NCBI RefSeq assembly: GCF_900290235.1
Contig: NZ_OLMK01000014.1
Coordinates: forward strand, 124,001-188,000
Length of the DNA: 64,000 bases
Direction: 5' to 3'
Source of the DNA: Streptomyces sp. MA5143a
GTDB lineage: Bacteria > Actinomycetota > Actinomycetes > Streptomycetales > Streptomycetaceae
Shown: one piece after another, positions 36,882 through 45,421 of the stretch
Layout of the letters: each line of letters begins with the position of its first letter
Position numbering within the stretch: the stretch's first letter is position 1
The notes under the pieces: generated by a model
The model's input: the letters and a program-made list of their open reading frames with translations, nothing else
Databases searched by the model: none
What the model was told of the DNA's origin: nothing
Made by a program: the position numbers and the translations under genes

Positions 36882-38852
36882 GTGCGGAAGGCGCGGGACA
36901 GGGTGAAACCGGAGACCTCGGAGTCGGAGCAGCTGCTGTTCGGGGGGCCGCTGCGCTACGACATGGGCTGGTCCCAGCACGCGGACGCGTTCCTGGAGCT
37001 GAACTTCCGCGGGATGGTGCGCCGGCTGCCGTCGCTGCTGGCGTCGAGTTTCCGGCTGGCCTGGCGCGCGGACCGACGCGCGGCCCGTATCGTGCTGGCC
37101 GCCGAGACGGGCCGCGGCCTCGCCCAGGCGGTGAGCCTCCTCGCCGTGAACACGATCCTCGCCCGGCTGATGGCGGACGGCACCGTCGAGGAGCGGTTAC
37201 GGGGAGCCGCTCCCGCACTGGTCACCATCGCCGCCGTGACCCTCCTGGCCACGCTGCTGCGGGCCGCCTCGACGTATGCCACGGGCCGTCTGGAACCCAA
37301 GGTGGAGCGGGTCGCGACGGAGCTGTACCTGGAGCGGGCGGCGGCCGTGGAGCTGTCGGCGATCGAGGACGACGGCTTCCACAAACTGCTCGACACCGCC
37401 AAGTACGGCGCCCAGTCGGCCCGCCGCATGATCAGCTACTCCGCGCGCGTGGTGAACGCGCTGATCTCCCTGATCGCCGCGGCCGGTGTGCTGACCGTGC
37501 TGCATCCGGCCCTGCTGCCGCTGCTCGTGACGATGACGCTGCCGAGCGCGTGGAGCGCCCTGACGATCGCCCGCCGCCGCTACGCGTCGTTCCACGCCTG
37601 GGTGCAGCACGCGCGCGCGGGCTATCTGATCGGCTCCCTGCTGATCGAGCCGGAGGCCGCCCCGGAGATCCGGGTGCACGGAGTGGGCCCGTTCCTGCTG
37701 CGCCACTTCCGTTCCATGTCGGAGACCGCGGAGGCCGAGCAGGCGCGCCTGGCCCGGCTCGCGGCCCGGACGGGGCTGTTCGCGGCCGTGTGGACCGGGC
37801 TGGCCACCGTGGCGACGTACGCGACGCTGGGCGGTCTGCTGCTCGGCGGGGCGATGGCGCTGTCCGTGGCCGGTACGGCGGTCATCGCGATCCGCACCGG
37901 TTCCGCCAGCCTCGACACGCTCGTCCTTGAGGTGAACTCCCTGCACGAGGAGGCCCTCTTCGTCGGCGACATGGAACGCCTGTACGTCGAGGCCGCCAAG
38001 CGCGCGATCCCGGTGGGGGGCGACCCGCTGCCCGAGGACCCGCACGAGATCCGCGTGGAGAACGTGACGTTCACCTATCCGGGGAAGTCCACCCGGCCCG
38101 CGCTCGACGACGTGACGCTGACCGTGCCGCTCGGCAAGATCGTGGCGCTCGTCGGCGAGAACGGTTCGGGCAAGACGACGCTGGTCAAGCTGCTGGCCGG
38201 GCTGTACACCCCCGACCGGGGCAAGATCCTGTGGGACGGAGTGGACGCGGCGGCCGCCGACCGGCACCAGCTCGCCGAGCGCATCGCGATGGTCGCGCAG
38301 GACTTCAAACGGTGGCCGTTCACCGCCCGCGTCAACATGGCGATCGGCCGCCCCTCCGCACCACTCACCGAGGAACGGCTCGCCGCGTCGGTCGCCGAGG
38401 CGGGGGCACAGGACGTGGTGGAGGACCTCCCCCGCGGCCTCGACACCCTGCTGGCGCGCGGGTTCAGCGGCGGGCACGAGCTGTCGGGCGGCCAGTGGCA
38501 GCGCCTCGGGATCGCGCGGGCCGCGTACCGGCGGGGGCGCATCCTCATCGTGGACGAACCGACCGCCGCTCTGGACGCGCGGGCCGAGCTGGAGGTCTTC
38601 GAGAAGATCCGCGCCCTGGCCGGGACCGGGCAGACCGTCGTCCTCATCACGCACCGGCTGGCGTCCGTCCGCCACGCCGACCTGGTGCACGTCCTCGACC
38701 AGGGCCGACTCGTGGAGTCCGGCACGCCGCAGGAGCTGCTCGCCAGGGGCGGGGTGTACGCGGAGCTGTACGCCCTCCAGGCGGAGCAGTTCGCGGTCGA
38801 GGTCCCGGCGCCGCCGGCGGCGGCGAAGGTGCCCGCTCCGAAGGCGGGGTGA
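36882..38852 (+). CDS. ABC exporter, fused membrane and ATPase domains
   Basis: 656 residues. An N-terminal type I exporter transmembrane domain (about residues 60-340, six helices) is fused to an ABC ATPase with Walker A GENGSGKTT, Q-loop MVAQDF, signature ELSGGQWQR, Walker B ILIVDEPTAALD and switch LITHRLAS. HADAFLELNFRGMVRRLP at the N-terminus resembles subfamilies near lantibiotic or peptide exporters. There is no peptidase domain. It should act as a homodimer; its substrate is unknown. GTG 36882 follows GGGGAGGGCG at good spacing. Confidence 0.88.
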   Translation: MRKARDRVKPETSESEQLLFGGPLRYDMGWSQHADAFLELNFRGMVRRLPSLLASSFRLAWRADRRAARIVLAAETGRGLAQAVSLLAVNTILARLMADGTVEERLRGAAPALVTIAAVTLLATLLRAASTYATGRLEPKVERVATELYLERAAAVELSAIEDDGFHKLLDTAKYGAQSARRMISYSARVVNALISLIAAAGVLTVLHPALLPLLVTMTLPSAWSALTIARRRYASFHAWVQHARAGYLIGSLLIEPEAAPEIRVHGVGPFLLRHFRSMSETAEAEQARLARLAARTGLFAAVWTGLATVATYATLGGLLLGGAMALSVAGTAVIAIRTGSASLDTLVLEVNSLHEEALFVGDMERLYVEAAKRAIPVGGDPLPEDPHEIRVENVTFTYPGKSTRPALDDVTLTVPLGKIVALVGENGSGKTTLVKLLAGLYTPDRGKILWDGVDAAAADRHQLAERIAMVAQDFKRWPFTARVNMAIGRPSAPLTEERLAASVAEAGAQDVVEDLPRGLDTLLARGFSGGHELSGGQWQRLGIARAAYRRGRILIVDEPTAALDARAELEVFEKIRALAGTGQTVVLITHRLASVRHADLVHVLDQGRLVESGTPQELLARGGVYAELYALQAEQFAVEVPAPPAAAKVPAPKAG

Positions 38853-38856
38853 CGCG

Positions 38857-38897
38857 GGCGGTACGACTCGGCCAGTACGTCTCAGGCGGTACGACTC
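38857..38897. repeat. 28-bp direct repeat across a stop codon
   Basis: GGCGGTACGACTC occurs at 38857-38869 and 38885-38897, 28 bp apart, in the gap between the ABC exporter and a small convergent gene. The second copy contains the first two bases of the small gene's stop codon. Confidence 0.75.
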
Positions 38898-39081
38898 AGG
38901 CGGGGGCGGCCGCGGCGGTGTCGGCGCCGCGCACGATGACCAGGAACATGTCCGTCGCTATGTCCATCACGACTTCCGCCTGCTGCCCCTCCTGACGGGC
39001 AGCGTGCGCCAACTCCTCCGCCGGCCACGAGCCGCGCGGCCCACCGGCGGGAAAGCGTCCCAGCACCGTTCGCACGTCCAC
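38896..39081 (-). CDS. Small conserved hypothetical protein
   Basis: 61 residues starting with GTG 39081: MDVRTVLGRFPAGGPRGSW, then an amphipathic EELAHAARQEGQQAEVVMDI and a hydrophobic end TDMFLVIVRG. GGAGGT upstream at ideal spacing supports translation. I recognise it only as a short Streptomyces-type protein without assigned function; no signal peptide, metal motif or convincing membrane helix. It converges on the ABC exporter. Confidence 0.65.
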   Translation of the reverse strand: MDVRTVLGRFPAGGPRGSWPAEELAHAARQEGQQAEVVMDIATDMFLVIVRGADTAAAAPA

Positions 39082-39325
39082 CTTGCACCTCCGTGTAGCG
39101 CTGTCCTCGTAGAGTTAAACGCCAACCATGGCCTGAACGACTCTTCCAGTGACGCTACTGAGACGTAGTTGACACGCGGTCAACGCCGGAGCGAGAGATA
39201 CCTCGCAGAAACCACACCTTCCGGTGACTTTCCGTGCCATCTCCCGTACTCCTGGTCAGCGCGTACGTCGGGTACCGGAACCGGCCCACCTCATGCGGCC
39301 TTTTCCGGGGGATTCGTGCGGGCGC

Positions 39326-40753
39326 TCACGCGGGAGGCGTGTCGTAGTCCTGGATGCGTCCGCCGTGGCTGCGGTCGGTGAGGGCGACCAGCCGGTCCTC
39401 CAGTTCGCGCACGGTCGCCGCCACGTCCACGGTGAGCAGCTCACGGTCCCGCATCAGGACGCGGCCGTCGACGACGGTGGTGCGGACGTCGGCGGAGCGG
39501 GCGCTGTGCACGAGGGTGGCGGCGAGGTCGTGCACGGGCTGGGTGTGCGGGCCGGTGAGGTCGACGAGGACGATGTCGGCGCGTCGGCCGGGCGCCAGGC
39601 TGCCGATCCGCTCCCCCAGTCCGACGGCCCGCGCGCTCTGCAGTGTGGCGTGGTGCAGCGCCTGCCGGGCGGTCAGCCAGCGAGGATCGCCCTCCGTCGA
39701 CTTCTGCACGAGCGCGGTGAGCGCCATGGACTCCCACACGTCGAGGGAGTTGTTGGAGGCGGCGCCGTCCGTGGCGAGCCCGACGGGGACACCGATGCGC
39801 CGCAGCTCCCGCACCGGGGTGGTGGGCCAGGCGAACTTGAGGTATCCGCGGGGCGCGGTCGCGACGGCCACCGGCCCGGTCGCCCGCTCCAGTACCGGCA
39901 GGTCCCGCGCGACGATGCCGGTGCCGTGCGCGATCAGCACGCCCGCGTCGAGGCCGAGGAGCCCGGTGCGCTCCAGGACCTCGATGGGGGTGACGCCGTG
40001 CCGGGCGAGGCTGTTGTCGGTCTGGTCACGGCTCTCGGCGGCGTGCAGATGGACCGGGAGGCCGTGCGCGCGGGCCAGCTCGGCGGTGGCGGCGAGGTCG
40101 GCGTCGTCGACGGTGTAGGGGGCGTGCGGGGCGAGTGCGGTGGTGATACGGCCACCGGCCGCGCCCCGGTGCCGTAGCGCGAACTCCAGCGACCGCTCCC
40201 GCCCTTCGACGCCGAGCGAGGAGAAGAACGCCTCACCCAGATGGGCGCGCAGACCGGTCTCGGCGACGACACCGGCGACCGTGTCCATCGAGAAGTAGTG
40301 GTCGGCGAAGCAGGTCACGCCGCCCCGGATCATCTCCGCGCAGGCCAGCCGCGCCCCCAGTTCCACGTCCCGGGCCGTCAGATTGGACTCGACGGGCCAG
40401 ATGACGTCGTTGAACCACTCCTCGGCCGGCATGTCCTCGGCGATGCCGCGCAACGCGACCATCGGTGTGTGCGTATGACAGTTGATCAGTCCGGACATCG
40501 CGACCTGACCCCGGGCGTCGATGCGTTCGGCCGTGGCGACGACGGCCGTCTCGGACTGCGGCCCGACGCTCTCGATCACCCCGTCCCGCACGACGATCGC
40601 GGCGTCCTCGACGAAGGCGACGCCCTCGTGCTCGTCGTGGACGAGGGCGGTGCAGCCGGTGATGACGAGATCGGCGGGCGAGGAGGACGGCGAGGGAGCA
40701 GGTGAGGGAGAGGGAGAGGGTGAGGGAGGTGACGGGGGCGGAGGCGGCGTCAT
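39326..40753 (-). CDS. Amidohydrolase (TrzA/AtzA-type deaminase family)
   Basis: 475 residues. The first 27 are a Pro/Ser repeat. The metal-dependent hydrolase fold follows: GLINCHTHTPMVALRG (HxH ligands), PAEEWFNDVIWPVE, CFADHYFSMDTVAG, VHLHAAESRDQTDN (third His and Glu), LIAHGTGI (fourth His) and GLATDGAASNNSLDVWESM (Asp ligand). This motif set is that of S-adenosylhomocysteine/methylthioadenosine or guanine-type deaminases; the exact substrate is uncertain. The N-terminal low-complexity stretch may be non-native, so a downstream start is possible, but no better site is seen. Confidence 0.85.
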   Translation of the reverse strand: MTPPPPPSPPSPSPSPSPAPSPSSSPADLVITGCTALVHDEHEGVAFVEDAAIVVRDGVIESVGPQSETAVVATAERIDARGQVAMSGLINCHTHTPMVALRGIAEDMPAEEWFNDVIWPVESNLTARDVELGARLACAEMIRGGVTCFADHYFSMDTVAGVVAETGLRAHLGEAFFSSLGVEGRERSLEFALRHRGAAGGRITTALAPHAPYTVDDADLAATAELARAHGLPVHLHAAESRDQTDNSLARHGVTPIEVLERTGLLGLDAGVLIAHGTGIVARDLPVLERATGPVAVATAPRGYLKFAWPTTPVRELRRIGVPVGLATDGAASNNSLDVWESMALTALVQKSTEGDPRWLTARQALHHATLQSARAVGLGERIGSLAPGRRADIVLVDLTGPHTQPVHDLAATLVHSARSADVRTTVVDGRVLMRDRELLTVDVAATVRELEDRLVALTDRSHGGRIQDYDTPPA

Positions 40754-40771
40754 GCGGTCACGGTACGACGG

Positions 40772-40842
40772 GGGCGGGTCCGGAAGGGCGGTATCCGGGC
40801 GGGCGAGGGCGGGCCCCGAAGGGGTGGTGTCCGGGCGGGCGG
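40772..40842. repeat. Imperfect 35-bp tandem repeat between FUSC and amidohydrolase genes
   Basis: Two copies, 40772-40806 and 40807-40842, share GGGCGGG at the start and CCGGGCGGGCG at the end with several mismatches between. They occupy the gap after the FUSC gene's 3' end. Confidence 0.65.
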
Positions 40843-40890
40843 CAGCACCGGCTCAAGCCGTGAGCCGAGGCCCTGCTCCCGTTACTCCCC

Positions 40891-42885
40891 CTACGCCCCT
40901 GCACCCTTCCGCTCCCCCGTCCCCAGCCCCACCTGCGCCGGCTGCCGCCCCACCGACACACTTGCCCCACCCGGCGTCTCCAGCTCGTCCGGCGCGTCCA
41001 GCGTGTCCGGTGCATCCGGGAGGCTGATGCCGGTGTGCCGCTGATGGCGGGCGAGCTGGTCCAGGAGGGTGGTGAGCTGCTCGGTGTGGTGGCGGCCGAG
41101 TCGTCCGGTGTCGTCGAGGTGGACCGCGCAGGCGGTGGTGGTGTCGACGAGCTGTTCGAGGACGGCGGCGATCTCGTCTGTGCCCTCGCTGTGCCGGGCG
41201 AGGGCGGGGTGTTCGGCTCCGGCGAGGGCGATCGCGGTACGGGCCCCGGCGAGGGTGCGGTAGGCCTCGCGGCGCAGGGTCCAGCGGGCGGCGCGGTCGT
41301 CGGACTCCAGCACATGGGCGAGGTAGAGGTGGGCGGCCGCGGCGGCTTCGTCGAGGCGGGCGCGGACGCCTCCGCCGCGCTGGCCCTTCGGTATCGGCAG
41401 ATGGCCGACGATCAGGACGATGGCGCAGGCCAGCAACGTCTCGCCGATCCGGCTCCAGGAGGCCTGGGGTTCGCCGCCGACCATGACGAGGGCGAGGACG
41501 AGCACGGTGACGACGGCGGTCTGGGCGGCGAAGTGCCGGGTGGCGACGGGGATGAGCGCGCCACTGACCGCGACGAGGGCGACGAGGCCCTCCGGGCTGG
41601 GCAGTACGGCGGCGCAGCCGGCGAAGAGCACGGCGCCCAGCACGGTGCCCGCGGCCCGGCACAGCACACGGGACACGAGCGGCCCGAGGTCGGGCTTGAC
41701 CAGGAACACGGCGGTCGCGGGCAGCCAGTACCAGTGCTCGTGGTGCAGTGCCTGCGCCACGGCCGCGCTGGCGCCGAAGGAGAGGGCGACGCGGAGCCCG
41801 TACTCGCGGCCGCCGGTCCCGAGCGCGAGGCGGAGGAGTGATCCGACGGTGCGGCGCCGGGTGGGGAGGGTGCGCGCGTCGCCCCGGTCGAAGGCCTCGG
41901 CGGCGTGCAGGAGGGCGTCGTCGAGGGCGCGCAGCGCGGGCGCGGAGCGGGCGGGCGCGGGCAGCGGCCCGGTGGCGGTGTTGCCGCGGACGGCCTCGGC
42001 GAGGCGCCGGGGTCCCGCGGAGGCCCGGCCGTCGATGTCGTCGCCGGTCCAGGCGAGCGCGGTCGCGGCCTCGGCGAGCGGCAGGGCGGCCGTGTACTGG
42101 GCGTGCAGCCGCCGTTCGGTCGAGGAGCTGGCGTACCGCCGCAGCCGGGGTCCGGTGAGCGCGTCCTGGGCGTGGTCGAGGGCGGCGGTGAGCGCCGCGC
42201 GGCGGGCGGTCGCGTCCGGGGTGCCGACGGCGTCGAGCAGCGCGGCGATCGCGTCGTACACGGCGGCGACGGCGTCCCGTTCCCCGTCGAACCGGTAGTC
42301 GCCGCCGGTCAGCGCGCTCGGCGTGGGCAGGACGAGGCGCAGGGCGAGCAGCCATCCGGCCCCGGCGAGATAGCCGAGCGCCCGTTCCCACCCCGGCTCC
42401 GGCAACGGCATGCCGGCCCCGATGGCGGCGGCGACGAGCAGTTGGGTGCCGGCACCGGAGGCGACGGGTCCGACCGCGCTCATGCCCCCGGCGAGCAGTC
42501 CGAGCGAGGTGAGCAGCAGGGTGAGTGCCACGGCACCGGCGTACTGTCCGGGGCCGCCGGGGGCGTGGCGGTCCGCGTAGGCGGAGGCGTACTGCCCGGC
42601 GTACGTCCCGATGAGCAGCCCCAGGGCACCGGCGAGGGCGGGCACGCCGAGGCGCCGCACCGAGACACGGCGGCTGCCGGGCCGGTCGTTGATCCCGGCG
42701 AGCATGGCGCCGAGTGCGGCGACCACGCCGAGGGAGGGGTGTCCGGCGAGCAGGGCGAGGGTGAGCAGCGGTCCTCCGGCGAGCGCTCCGCGCACCACCG
42801 CGTTCCAGGGCACCGGCCCTCTTTGCGCACGCAGGGCATGAGCGAGCCAGGGCGGCAGGACGGTGCGGAGTGCGGGGCGGGACAC
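40891..42885 (-). CDS. FUSC-family membrane protein (fusaric-acid/aromatic-acid exporter-like)
   Basis: 664 residues with two sets of membrane helices (about 30-190 and 345-470) around a helical cytoplasmic domain, as in the FUSC/AaeB family. The second set contains VALSFGASAAVAQALHHEHWYWLPATAVFLVKPDLGPLVSRVLCRAAGT, the conserved FUSC_2 core. Likely efflux of aromatic or weak acids; substrate not known. The C-terminal 60 residues are a charged, Pro/Asp-rich tail. It starts near 42885 with MSRPALRTVLPPW. It is followed by a small repeat region and the amidohydrolase gene on the same strand. Confidence 0.85.
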   Translation of the reverse strand: MSRPALRTVLPPWLAHALRAQRGPVPWNAVVRGALAGGPLLTLALLAGHPSLGVVAALGAMLAGINDRPGSRRVSVRRLGVPALAGALGLLIGTYAGQYASAYADRHAPGGPGQYAGAVALTLLLTSLGLLAGGMSAVGPVASGAGTQLLVAAAIGAGMPLPEPGWERALGYLAGAGWLLALRLVLPTPSALTGGDYRFDGERDAVAAVYDAIAALLDAVGTPDATARRAALTAALDHAQDALTGPRLRRYASSSTERRLHAQYTAALPLAEAATALAWTGDDIDGRASAGPRRLAEAVRGNTATGPLPAPARSAPALRALDDALLHAAEAFDRGDARTLPTRRRTVGSLLRLALGTGGREYGLRVALSFGASAAVAQALHHEHWYWLPATAVFLVKPDLGPLVSRVLCRAAGTVLGAVLFAGCAAVLPSPEGLVALVAVSGALIPVATRHFAAQTAVVTVLVLALVMVGGEPQASWSRIGETLLACAIVLIVGHLPIPKGQRGGGVRARLDEAAAAAHLYLAHVLESDDRAARWTLRREAYRTLAGARTAIALAGAEHPALARHSEGTDEIAAVLEQLVDTTTACAVHLDDTGRLGRHHTEQLTTLLDQLARHQRHTGISLPDAPDTLDAPDELETPGGASVSVGRQPAQVGLGTGERKGAGA

Positions 42886-43166
42886 GGGGCTCCTGTCGTC
42901 GGGGGAGGCGGAGGTGTGCCTTCGGGCGACGGTGGCCGGGGCGCGGGTGGGGCGTGGTACCGGTGGGCCGATCGACGGGGTGGTGCCGTTCGGCCGTGGT
43001 GTCCACGGTAGGTCCCGGATCAGGAGGTTGTGGAACGCTCGTATTACCGCGATGTGACGATACTTGGAAAGGCCATGTTCTTTATGAACGCAATTGCCGG
43101 CGGAACTCGTGTGGCCCGTGCATGGATCCGCGCCGAATGCGAGCGGGAACCTGTGGGAAAGGAAGC

Positions 43167-43197
43167 GGGCCCGGGGGCGTAGCCGGCCCCCGGGCCC
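43167..43197 (-). terminator. Terminator of the tRNA-like RNA
   Basis: GGGCCCGGGGGC and its exact complement (43186-43197 with 43167-43178) make a 12-bp stem with a seven-base loop, followed on the minus strand by a pyrimidine-rich stretch (CTTCCTTTCCC). It sits about 20 bases after the last helix of the structured RNA. Confidence 0.8.
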
Positions 43198-43358
43198 TGT
43201 GATGCCGCCCGTTCGGCACGCCGCGACGGTTGAGAACCCAGGTCAGTCGTCATGTCGTCGCGTCCTGCCTTTGGACCACCGCACATCGAGCTGTGCGGGC
43301 CGGACTTGAACCGGCATTTCGACGTCCCGGGGCCTGGGTCCGGTCGTTGCGGCGATCG
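43167..43358 (-). ncRNA. Structured RNA with circularly permuted tRNA-like core (Y RNA / YrlA-like candidate)
   Basis: Read on the minus strand, the parts of a tRNA occur in permuted order. T-arm: GCCGG TTCAAGT CCGGC (43315-43299). 3' acceptor strand: CCGCACA (43298-43292), then loop GCTCGA. 5' acceptor strand: TGTGCGG (43285-43279), a perfect 7-bp match. TG follows, then the D-arm GTCC AAAGGCA GGAC (43276-43262). The anticodon-stem equivalent is CGACG (43260-43256) with CGTCG (43324-43320). T8-A14, A15-T48, GG18-19, T54-A58 and G53-C61 are all kept. Below it, GGACCCAGG (43341-43333) pairs with CCTGGGTTC (43242-43234), and 43354-43345 pairs with 43228-43219 with one mismatch. A terminator closes the unit. 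Ends are approximate; no promoter is certain. Confidence 0.75.
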
Positions 43359-43481
43359 GCGGCGAATACTGAGTCTGGAGCAATAGTCTGAGATTGAGCG
43401 CGGCCCGTCCCTGAAATCTTCGGCGGGTACGGTCCGCTCCGTCACGACAAGCCTCAGCTTCAGCTTTGCGCTCCTCGCGCA

Positions 43482-43505
43482 CCCCGCCCGAAACATCGGG
43501 CGGGG
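43482..43505 (-). terminator. Terminator after the 243-residue unknown gene
   Basis: CCCCGCCCGA (43505-43496 on the minus strand) pairs with TCGGGCGGGG (43491-43482) around a four-base loop, 11 bp after the stop codon. It separates the gene's transcript from the structured RNA downstream, unless read-through occurs. Confidence 0.8.
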
Positions 43506-43516
43506 AGTCTGTGAGG

Positions 43517-44248
43517 CTACCCGAACAGGTAGCCGAACACCGCGTCACCGACGCGCTGGTCGACGACGTCCACGCCGTTCGCCTCCTCGCGCGCGAACTT
43601 CACGGCCTGCTGCAACTTCTCGACGCGGTCGAGGATCTCCCGGACCCGGCGGGCGGGCAGCGCACCGGAGAACTTCACGGTGGTCCAGTACCCGACGGGT
43701 ATGTCCTCGTAGTACACCTCGACCTGTGCGGGGTGTTTGTCGGTCGCCTCGGCCTTCACATGGTTGCGGGGCACCTTCTTGGTCCGCACCGTCCGCACGT
43801 GCTCGGTCTTCCAGGCGTCGGTGGAGGGGTCCTGCACCCATGCCTCGGAGGCGTCGAGCACGGGCAGCTTCCGCACGAGCGCGTTGATCTCGCCGAGCTG
43901 CTTCTCCAGGAAGAGCAGATAGGCCACCGGCACCTCGGCGACGAGCACCCGCCCGTCGACCGTCACGTCCGCCCGCGCCGTGCAGTTGGCCCAGTCCTTC
44001 GTGGCGGTCACGTCGAACAGCCGCGTGAGGATCCCCGCCGTCTCCCGCAGCACGTCCTCCGCCCGCACCTGCACCCGGGTCGACTCGGGCGGCAACTGCT
44101 CGCCCTCCTCGTCCTTCGGCTGATACGTACGCGCGATTCCGGCCAGCAGGGCAGGCTTCTGCAGCCCATGATGAGCGGCCGTCAGGTCCTGCTGCGACTT
44201 GGCCTTGACGCCCTTCTCGACTGCGATGATCTGATTGAGTTTCGCCAC
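43517..44248 (-). CDS. Conserved actinobacterial protein of unknown function (DUF7873-like)
   Basis: 243 residues starting MAKLNQIIAVEKGVKAKSQQ. I recognise the sequence as widely conserved in actinobacteria and some of their phages but know no function. Conserved-looking blocks are TAAHHGLQKPALLAGIARTYQPKDEEGE, LFDVTATKDWANCTARADV, VRTVRTKKVPRNHVKAEAT and the C-terminus FAREEANGVDVVDQRVGDAVFGYLFG. Basic and acidic residues are mixed and there is no membrane segment. Its 3' end is followed by a terminator and then, on the same strand, the tRNA-like RNA; a functional link is inference from proximity. Confidence 0.85.
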   Translation of the reverse strand: MAKLNQIIAVEKGVKAKSQQDLTAAHHGLQKPALLAGIARTYQPKDEEGEQLPPESTRVQVRAEDVLRETAGILTRLFDVTATKDWANCTARADVTVDGRVLVAEVPVAYLLFLEKQLGEINALVRKLPVLDASEAWVQDPSTDAWKTEHVRTVRTKKVPRNHVKAEATDKHPAQVEVYYEDIPVGYWTTVKFSGALPARRVREILDRVEKLQQAVKFAREEANGVDVVDQRVGDAVFGYLFG

Positions 44249-44319
44249 GCCTGGAAGGTAGCAGCCGGGTACGGGCTTCTTCGAAGGGATATTTCCCCCG
44301 GGCTATCGCCTCTCCTGCC

Positions 44320-44703
44320 TCACGCTTCCCAGAGGTTGCGGTGGCGGTGGCGGGTCGGGGGATGGTCGAGGGTTTCGGCCGCGGTGACGAGGTCGCCGGG
44401 CGGGGCTGCGCGCAGGTGTGTGCGGGCGGTGGTGCGGAAGGTGCGCAGGGCGGCCCGCGCCCGGGATTCGTAGGGGTTCCAGAACCTCTGGTTCACGGCC
44501 CGGGGGTACCGGTACGACGTGAACGTACGGACGATTCGGGTCGGCCGGGGGCGACGGCCCTCCCGGCGGGCGCGACTCAGTTCGGCCCCGCTGTAGCGGA
44601 GTTCGATGAGGGTGTGCGCGGTCCAGGGGCCCGGCAGCCCGGCCGCCCAGTACGCCGGGATTCTCCGGTGCCGACTGCGGGTGTGGTGCACGGTGCGTGA
44701 CAT
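44320..44703 (-). CDS. Basic hypothetical protein
   Basis: 127 residues, strongly Arg-rich, starting MSRTVHHTRSRHRRIPAYWA. GGAGGT lies five bases before ATG 44703, good support for translation. Segments such as YWAAGLPGPWTAHTLIELRYS, FTSYRYPRAVNQRFWNPYES and HRHRNLWEA look like conserved aromatic/basic motifs. No domain is recognised; the charge suggests nucleic-acid or ribosome contact, which is speculation. It lies upstream of the 243-residue unknown gene on the same strand. Confidence 0.65.
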   Translation of the reverse strand: MSRTVHHTRSRHRRIPAYWAAGLPGPWTAHTLIELRYSGAELSRARREGRRPRPTRIVRTFTSYRYPRAVNQRFWNPYESRARAALRTFRTTARTHLRAAPPGDLVTAAETLDHPPTRHRHRNLWEA

Positions 44704-44982
44704 GGCTGACCTCCGGGGGCTCGCCGGAATCTCCGGCTCGGCCGCTGGAAGTCAGCCGCCGTGAAGCGGCCCAAGGTCTTCGCGCGCAGGCGTACGGACA
44801 TGGACGGAGCATGGGGTGCCGGGCGCCGAGATGTCGAGCGATTATCGACAGGGGCTCGGTACTCGGCGGCAGACCGGGGGAGGCGGCGCGGCGACGGCCG
44901 GGAATTCGGATGCGTTCGCGTCCCGTACTTCGCATCATCGACAGGTTGCCCCAGCACTCCCGCCAACGCACCGGAGCCCTTC

Positions 44983-45387
44983 ATGATCGAACGCGTCACC
45001 GTCCCCGGCCTCTTCCAGCCGCCGGTCTACTCGCACGCCTCGGTCGTCGAAGCCGGTGCGCGGCTCGCGTTCCTCGCCGGCTCCGTTCCGCTGGACGCCG
45101 ACGGGAAGCTGGTGGGTGAGGGGGATCCGGTACGGCAGGCGCGGCAGGTGCTGGCGAATCTCGGGGAGCAACTGCGTGCGGTGGGCAGTGACTTCGCCCA
45201 TGTGGTGGCGACCGATGTCTATGTGGTGAGCAGTGAGCCCCGGGTCCTCTCCTCGGTCTGGGACGTCGTCGAGGCCTCCGGTCTCAGCACCGGCCCCCAC
45301 TCGTCGACCCTCCTCGGCGTGGCCTGCCTGGGCTACACCGGCCAGTTGGTGGAGATCACGGCGACCGCGGTGGTGCCGGAGTCGTAG
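44983..45387 (+). CDS. RidA family protein (YjgF/YER057c/UK114)
   Basis: 134 residues. The family fold is shown by PVYSHASVVEAGARLAFLAGSVPLDADGKLVGEGDPVRQARQVLANLGEQL and the C-terminal LLGVACLGYTGQLVEITATAV. RidA proteins hydrolyse reactive enamine/imine intermediates; the usual catalytic Arg near the C-terminus is not evident (GVACLGYTGQLVEI), so it may belong to a non-archetypal Rid subgroup. ATG 44983 follows CCGGAGC at a suitable distance. Confidence 0.87.
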   Translation: MIERVTVPGLFQPPVYSHASVVEAGARLAFLAGSVPLDADGKLVGEGDPVRQARQVLANLGEQLRAVGSDFAHVVATDVYVVSSEPRVLSSVWDVVEASGLSTGPHSSTLLGVACLGYTGQLVEITATAVVPES

Positions 45388-45421
45388 CGGATCCGGGGCG
45401 GCGACGGCAGGGAGCCGGGAC

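Noticed and set aside
36608..37930. Alternative gene overlapping the ABC exporter start
   Set aside because: Gly/Arg-rich frame without motifs; the exporter frame holds all ABC motifs.
43234..43341. A normal tRNA gene at the T-loop-like sequence
   Set aside because: No D-arm or 5' acceptor strand lies upstream of the T-arm; the matching parts are downstream, so only a permuted fold works, and the anticodon loop is interrupted.
43044..43496. 150-residue minus-strand open frame covering the structured RNA
   Set aside because: It runs through both terminators and the RNA, has no ribosome site, and the translation is Arg/Ser/Pro-rich without domain features.
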